Origin: Paenibacillus puerhi
GTDB taxonomy: Bacteria; Bacillota; Bacilli; Paenibacillales; NBRC-103111
NCBI RefSeq assembly: GCF_009846885.1
Contig: NZ_WUWM01000016.1
Coordinates: 96,170-160,169 of the forward strand
DNA length: 64,000 bases
Reading direction: 5' to 3'
Below the pieces are notes generated by a model. The model saw nothing but the letters and a program-made list of their open reading frames with translations. It was not told where the DNA came from and ran no database searches. Of this stretch, positions 59,722 to 64,000 are shown piece by piece (within the stretch, counting starts at the first letter, position 1; each line of letters starts with the position of its first letter). The translations under genes were made by a program, and so were the position numbers.

Positions 59722-60684
59722 CTACTCGTCCTTGTAATCGACTTTCGTATCGATGCCGACGGAATTGGTCTGTCCATCCCAAGTCACGCCGATGTTCAAG
59801 GCTTTAGCTACATCGCGAAGCTTCAAGTAGTTGTTTCCATCGATGTTGTAAGCAGTAAGCTGAACTTCCCGCCCATTCAGATAAATCTGGGAATCCGTAG
59901 ATGCAGCCTCTTTGGCTGCAGGGTTTGCGGAAACGGCCAGTTCCCCGCCTTCAGGCGTATAGGCTTTGCCCGACTCCAGGCTGATCGCATTTTTCGATGC
60001 ATCCCAGCTTACTTCGAACTGCTTCTCCGTGCCATTCACGGCCATAGCCAAATCGCGCAGCTTGAAGTAATTATTGTCGTTAATGTTGTAAGCTTCGAAG
60101 GCAGTTTCTTTCCCGTTAACCAAAACCTTGGAAGCTATCGGCTGTGCTGCTGCCGATCCCGCTGCCGGCTTGGCCGCCGCTGTTTCTTCCGTCTTGCTCT
60201 CAGGCTTCGCTTCGGCCTGTGGTGCTGTTGCTTCAGCGGAGGAGCCCGCAACAATTTGGATAGCAAATTGGGCAACAGTGCTGAACGCATATTCAGAGGT
60301 GAAGCGTATGTGACCCGCATAGTAGCCCGGCTTGCTTACGGTGGCAGTCAGATCGGTTACCGGGATTTCTTCACTGCCCTCGCCGATGTCGAAATAGTCT
60401 CCGCTCAGCTTGGCATCGGGACGGAAGCTGATGGAAGGATGAGGGTCCTCCCCGTGAATGGTAATCGTAACGGGTCCATGGGCAACGAATATCGTATCTC
60501 CAACCCCGGCTCCTTCGTCCGCAAAGTGGATTTCATCGACCACATTCGTGAGCGTTACGTAACCGCCTTGCTCCGTCTGAATCCTCTTCTCGCTCGCCGC
60601 AGCAGATGCCGCGATCGAAGAGAATGCTGTCATTAGTAAAGCCACTACCATCATAACCGATAATTTCCTCATTGCTTGACTCAC
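59722..60684 (-). CDS. Secreted protein with copper-amine-oxidase-N-type stalk repeats
   Basis: 320 residues: a signal peptide (about 1-28, ending AASAAA), a beta-rich domain (about 30-150), an Ala/Glu/Lys-rich linker, then two copies of a Cu_amine_oxidN1-like unit (KVLVNGKETAFEAYNINDNNYFKLRDLA and a second starting YLNGREVQLTAYNIDGNNYLKLRDVA). Such stalk units are common wall- or surface-associated modules in Paenibacillus and do not imply oxidase activity. GTG 60684 is supported by AGGAGCG upstream; ATG 60672 is possible. Confidence 0.85.
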   Translation of the reverse strand: MSQAMRKLSVMMVVALLMTAFSSIAASAAASEKRIQTEQGGYVTLTNVVDEIHFADEGAGVGDTIFVAHGPVTITIHGEDPHPSISFRPDAKLSGDYFDIGEGSEEIPVTDLTATVSKPGYYAGHIRFTSEYAFSTVAQFAIQIVAGSSAEATAPQAEAKPESKTEETAAAKPAAGSAAAQPIASKVLVNGKETAFEAYNINDNNYFKLRDLAMAVNGTEKQFEVSWDASKNAISLESGKAYTPEGGELAVSANPAAKEAASTDSQIYLNGREVQLTAYNIDGNNYLKLRDVAKALNIGVTWDGQTNSVGIDTKVDYKDE

Positions 60685-60946
60685 TCTACCATCGCTCCTG
60701 TCAGATTGTTGTATGGCGTGTAACCCCTTCCATCATACCAGGATAAAAGACCTATTTCTATAGGTGGATGTTTTAATAGCCTAATCTTTCATGGAGGTGA
60801 GACTTTTGGTCTATTTATCTATGTAAAGCGAGCGCTGGCTGTCTTTCTGTCTGTCGGGATACGGACAACCTTACCACAAGAAACGGCAAGTATGATCAGG
60901 AAAAGGGTCCAACTTACAAAGTACAACTGTGCCAATCCGGGTGAAT

Positions 60947-61342
60947 TCAAGGCTGATGTCCGTGATTTTGCTCTGGCTTATCGGTATGGACAAACCTTTT
61001 GCCCCATTCGCAGAGTGGATCGAGTACCGTCCGCAACGACCACCCGTTTTTGGTTAGTTCGTAGACGACTTTAGCTGGCACTTCCGGGAAGACTGTGCGA
61101 AGAATGAGCCCGTCCGCTTCGAGTTCCTTTAGCTGCTGGGAGAGCATCTTTTGTGTGATCGGCGAGAGCGCCCGCATCATCTCCCCGTTGCGCAGCGCAC
61201 CCTGCTCGGCTAGCAGGCAGAGGATCGCAGTCTTCCACTTCCCGCCGATCCGGTCCAGCGTTGCTTCCGTTGGGTTATGATACGTTTTGCTCGAGCCCAT
61301 AATGTCGCTATTCGCCTTGTCAGCCTCGATCGTAATGATCAT
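60947..61342 (-). CDS. HxlR-family transcriptional regulator
   Basis: 131 residues with the HxlR winged helix: IGGKWKTAILCLLAEQGALR, ITQKMLSQQLKELEADGLI and the wing VPAKVVYELTKNG. No conserved N-terminal redox Cys is visible, although one Cys lies in the second helix. ATG 61342 follows AAGGAGG at short distance. Divergent from a Gfo/Idh/MocA oxidoreductase gene, which it likely controls. Confidence 0.88.
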   Translation of the reverse strand: MIITIEADKANSDIMGSSKTYHNPTEATLDRIGGKWKTAILCLLAEQGALRNGEMMRALSPITQKMLSQQLKELEADGLILRTVFPEVPAKVVYELTKNGWSLRTVLDPLCEWGKRFVHTDKPEQNHGHQP

Positions 61343-61381
61343 CTACCTCCTTCAACGTACCCATTTGGTAACCATATTACG

Positions 61382-61399
61382 AAAAAGTGCGTACTTTTT
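61382..61399. promoter_or_regulatory. Inverted repeat between HxlR and oxidoreductase genes
   Basis: AAAAAGT-GCGT-ACTTTTT, a perfect 7-4-7 dyad in the divergent promoter region, with a second small dyad TACC-N5-GGTA at about 61359. Likely HxlR binding sites. Confidence 0.5.
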
Positions 61400-61470
61400 T
61401 AATTTGATTATATCGTTTATATTCATTCATGTCAGTGGGAGGGTCGAACAAGTCAAAGGAGGAATCGAAC

Positions 61471-62574
61471 ATGCAAAGAAAAGGCCAATGGGGAGTTGGA
61501 ATCGTCGGAACGGGGGGATGGGGTGGTTTGGCTCACGTTCCGGCACTCGCGGCGTTGGCGTCATATGAGGCGAGGGCCGTGACCGGCACGTTGCCGGAGA
61601 GCGCTCGAGCGGCGGCGGAACGCCACGGCATCGGACGTTTCTATACGGATGCGTTGGAGATGGCGAAGCAGCCCGACGTGGACGTCGTGACGGTAGCGGT
61701 GAAGGTGCCGGAACATGATCGGCTGATCCGATCGGCGTTGGAAGCCGGAAAGCACGTGTACAGCGAATGGCCACTCGCCCGGACTACAGCGGAGGCGGAG
61801 ATGCTTCTTGCTCTTGCTGAAAGGCGGGGAATACATCACGTCGTCGGCCTTCAGGCACGGGCCAACCCAACCGTCCGGTACATCAGGGACTTGGTCGAGG
61901 AAGGCGCTGTTGGCCGTGTGTTAGCGGTGAATGCGGTCGTCACGCTACCGGTATTTCCGACAACGAACGGAACGGTGGACCTTGCGCATGTCTATCTGCT
62001 GGATGAAGCCAATGGGGCCGATCAACTGACCATCGGGGCGGCGCATGTGCTCGATCCGATCGAATATATGGTAGCGCCGTTTGTGGAAGTGTCCGCGACG
62101 CTCGACACCCAATACCCAGAGGTAAGCGTGCTTGAGACCGGTAGGACTGTGATGGCAAATGCGCCGGATCACGTGCTTGTTGCCGGTAAGCTGGCCCAGG
62201 GCGCGCTCGTTTCGGCCCAGTTCGTGAACGCCGGTGCGCCCGGCTTTAAGCTGCAGATCATCGGGAGCGAGGGTGAGCTAGTGGTGACCCCGCGGGACAG
62301 GCTAATGTTTCAGATGGATCGACTGAACCTTAGCATTGCCCGACCTTCTGGAGATACAGAGAAGCTCGAAGCTCCGGACGGTTACGCTTCGAGAGCACGG
62401 GATACGCCGCCTGGACCGGGGTACAATGTCGCCCATCTCTACGCCTTATTTGCGGAGCGGCTTGATGGGGGCGAGGTGGAGCTTCCGAATTTCACCCAGG
62501 CGGTACGAACGCATCGTCTGATGGACGCCGTCCGCAAGGCCTCTGCCTCGGGCGTTCGCCAAACCGTTGAATGA
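61471..62574 (+). CDS. Gfo/Idh/MocA-family oxidoreductase
   Basis: 367 residues. An N-terminal Rossmann fold has GIVGTGGWGGLAHVPAL (about 7-23); YSEWPLARTTAEAEML stands where the EKP motif is normally found (Trp-Pro in place of Lys-Pro, so the usual catalytic Lys may be missing). The C-terminal beta domain follows (GAAHVLDPIEYM). NAD(P)-dependent oxidation of a sugar or inositol-like compound is the family role; the W for K change makes activity uncertain. ATG 61471 after AAAGGAGG is preferred to ATG 61429. Confidence 0.88.
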   Translation: MQRKGQWGVGIVGTGGWGGLAHVPALAALASYEARAVTGTLPESARAAAERHGIGRFYTDALEMAKQPDVDVVTVAVKVPEHDRLIRSALEAGKHVYSEWPLARTTAEAEMLLALAERRGIHHVVGLQARANPTVRYIRDLVEEGAVGRVLAVNAVVTLPVFPTTNGTVDLAHVYLLDEANGADQLTIGAAHVLDPIEYMVAPFVEVSATLDTQYPEVSVLETGRTVMANAPDHVLVAGKLAQGALVSAQFVNAGAPGFKLQIIGSEGELVVTPRDRLMFQMDRLNLSIARPSGDTEKLEAPDGYASRARDTPPGPGYNVAHLYALFAERLDGGEVELPNFTQAVRTHRLMDAVRKASASGVRQTVE

Positions 62575-62641
62575 GGTATTAGCGACATCAGGAACGAAGA
62601 CGTTTTATATGACAACCACCTCTCTGCAGCCTGGGCGGGAT

Positions 62642-62666
62642 CTCCCCTAGCAGCGGGGAGGTTTTT
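62642..62666 (+). terminator. Terminator after the oxidoreductase gene
   Basis: CTCCCC / GGGGAG stem with a 7-base loop followed by GTTTTT. Confidence 0.7.
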
Positions 62667-63119
62667 GCATGCCGATACGACTAAAATCTGGCCGCTACAA
62701 CTAGCGTGGTGCACCGTATCACAAATCGTGGTTAAACTCTTACTTTTACTAAGACTTTGGTTATAGGCCTATACTTCGAAGAGGCAATGGCCACTTTATG
62801 AGCTTCACCGGGTTAGCAGATCACGAAATCCAGGCGAAACGCGGTTGAAACGGCTGAAGGGTAAGTGAATGGTGTCCAAACGCAGAGTAAGTAAATTCTG
62901 GATGGGTACCCCCGTAAAGGAGATATTTCAGAAGCAGTTAAACAGCCACTACTCTACGTAAAAAATTGCATCTATAATAAACTGTACTGATGTATTCTTT
63001 AGTAGATCGATGCACAAAAGAACAAGCAACATATCCTGAGGGTCATTCTAATGACGGGTGAACAGGCCAATACAGAGTGACCTATTACAATAGAATCTAG
63101 CAGGAAGAGGGTTATCTCC
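62667..63119. other. Intergenic region with no gene seen
   Basis: About 450 bases ahead of the APS kinase gene. A TATAAT at 62973-62978 may be a -10 element but has no good -35. No reading frame with a ribosome site, riboswitch signature or repeat was recognised. Confidence 0.5.
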
Positions 63120-63644
63120 ATGAATCAAATGATATGGCTAACCGGTTTGTCTGGTTCCGGCAAGTCAACCCTTGCAGAAGCGCTGAGACCGCATATAGAA
63201 AATTCTTATATTCTTGACGGAGATGTTCTGAGGAAAGGAATTAATCAGGATCTTCAATTCAGCGAAGAGGATCGCCTGGAGGTCGGCAGAAGAATTGGCG
63301 AGATTGGCAAGATTCTTCTTGATGCTAACCTGAATGTGATCGTCGCCTCGATCTCTCCATACCGTTCCACACGTGATAAGGTCCGTTCTCTCATCGGGGA
63401 TTCCTTCATGGAAGTTTATGTCGAGTGTCCTTTGGAAGTGTGCGAGCAGCGAGACCCGAAAGGTCTATATAAACAAGCGAGAGCCGGACAAATCAAGCAT
63501 TTTACGGGTATCGATTCTCCTTACGAAGAGCCTATTCATCCGGATGTGATCGTCGAGACAGATAAGCTCTCCTTAGAGGAATGCGTGTCGAAGATCATTC
63601 AATACAAATCTGCTTTGCCGTTTAGGGGGAAATTCGGGGGATAG
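63120..63644 (+). CDS. cysC: Adenylylsulfate kinase (APS kinase)
   Basis: 174 residues, slightly short for CysC. Walker A GLSGSGKST (9-17), LDGDVLRKGIN (substrate loop), FSEEDRxEVGRRIGE, SPYRSTRDKVR and the lid motif DPKGLYKQARAG are all present. It phosphorylates APS to PAPS with ATP in sulfate assimilation. ATG 63120 follows AAGAGGG. No other sulfate genes lie nearby, so it may serve a dedicated sulfation pathway. Confidence 0.88.
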   Translation: MNQMIWLTGLSGSGKSTLAEALRPHIENSYILDGDVLRKGINQDLQFSEEDRLEVGRRIGEIGKILLDANLNVIVASISPYRSTRDKVRSLIGDSFMEVYVECPLEVCEQRDPKGLYKQARAGQIKHFTGIDSPYEEPIHPDVIVETDKLSLEECVSKIIQYKSALPFRGKFGG

Positions 63645-63715
63645 GATATACGCCAAGTACACCAAGCCAAGTGATCCCTACGTAGCAGCCGTACAACACA
63701 AAACATACTAAAAAC

Positions 63716-63757
63716 AGTAGCGCAGACCAAGACCGTGGTTTGTGCTACTATTTTTTT
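63716..63757 (+). terminator. Terminator of the APS kinase gene
   Basis: AGTAGCGCAGACC / GGTTTGTGCTACT stem (minor mismatches) followed by seven Ts. Confidence 0.8.
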
Positions 63758-63895
63758 ATAGTAGAAGTGCAGAGGGGGGAGTTAACGATGAGTTTATAAT
63801 ATTTGTTTCTATGTAGAACGCAAGTAACAAACGAACAAAATCACGCTAACCACCAAATCGGGTAATGAATAGTAAAAAAACCGGTGGTGATGGAA

Positions 63896-64000
63896 ATGAG
63901 TACCGTAAAAATCGAGCAACTCAATGTGTCCATGAGAGAAACATCAGATAAACGACTTTACGAGAGGTACCTTGCAGTCCGCCTTCGCTTTGAAGGTCAC
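63896..64000 (+). CDS. Probable IS630-type transposase, N-terminus (runs off window)
   Basis: The frame from ATG 63896 (or ATG 63890) is open to the window edge and reads VSMRETSDKRLYERYLAVRL then RFEGH, the usual start of the HTH part of IS630-family transposases. Only 35 codons are visible. Confidence 0.6.
   Translation, partial: MSTVKIEQLNVSMRETSDKRLYERYLAVRLRFEGH

Overview
The window looks like chromosomal DNA of a Paenibacillus-type spore-forming Firmicute. This is inference from gene content: two LplB/YtcP/LplA-type sugar ABC operons each followed by a membrane-anchored AraC regulator, a YheC/D-type spore-coat ATP-grasp protein, an Mhq/Cat quinone-defence cluster, a DUF4179 anti-sigma/ECF pair, Bacillales-style c-di-AMP and cobalamin riboswitches, strong AGGAGG ribosome sites and moderately high GC. 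No rRNA or tRNA gene was recognised.

Layout. 1-7.5 kb: the 3' end of a histidine kinase, a deletion scar fusing a sensor kinase start to a response regulator end, then carbohydrate ABC operon 1 (two permeases, lipoprotein, AraC regulator). 7.6-12.1 kb: a squalene-hopene-type cyclase (minus), two tandem c-di-AMP riboswitches with terminators ahead of an alpha/beta hydrolase, and a YheC/D-like protein. 12.3-15.9 kb: an MhqR/DoxX/dioxygenase/esterase cluster plus a convergent CatE-like dioxygenase, with repeated TATCTT-N6-AAGATA operators. 16-20 kb: anti-sigma and ECF sigma pair, a secreted protein of unknown function, a polysaccharide deacetylase. 20.3-29 kb: an MFS exporter, cbiMNQO under a cobalamin riboswitch, and a divergent nikABC-like set that lacks local ATPase genes. 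29-31.3 kb: a 15-bp minisatellite and an IS3-family element sitting at the centre of a 242-bp inverted repeat. 31.5-34.5 kb: uxaBA (altronate/tagaturonate).

34.5-43 kb is an accessory region with lower GC in parts: an MqsR-like toxin with a Zn-ribbon/HTH/Panacea antitoxin, remnants of a coiled-coil gene and an IS256 transposase, an XRE regulator, a type I holin-like toxin with a probable antisense RNA, and a zeta-toxin module inserted between two 477-479-bp direct repeats that duplicate a Nudix gene and the start of a methyltransferase. The two chromosomal toxin modules are preceded by the same ~70-bp sequence.

43.3-53.6 kb is the most unusual part: a ~10-kb one-strand operon of four different dynamin-like GTPases. 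The first carries an N-terminal XRE-type HTH and the fourth a long non-GTPase N-terminal region. A small protein made of 21-residue repeats lies between the third and fourth. 53.8-59.7 kb is carbohydrate ABC operon 2. The window ends with a copper-amine-oxidase-stalk-like secreted protein, a divergent HxlR regulator and Gfo/Idh/MocA oxidoreductase, an APS kinase, and the start of a probable IS630-type transposase.
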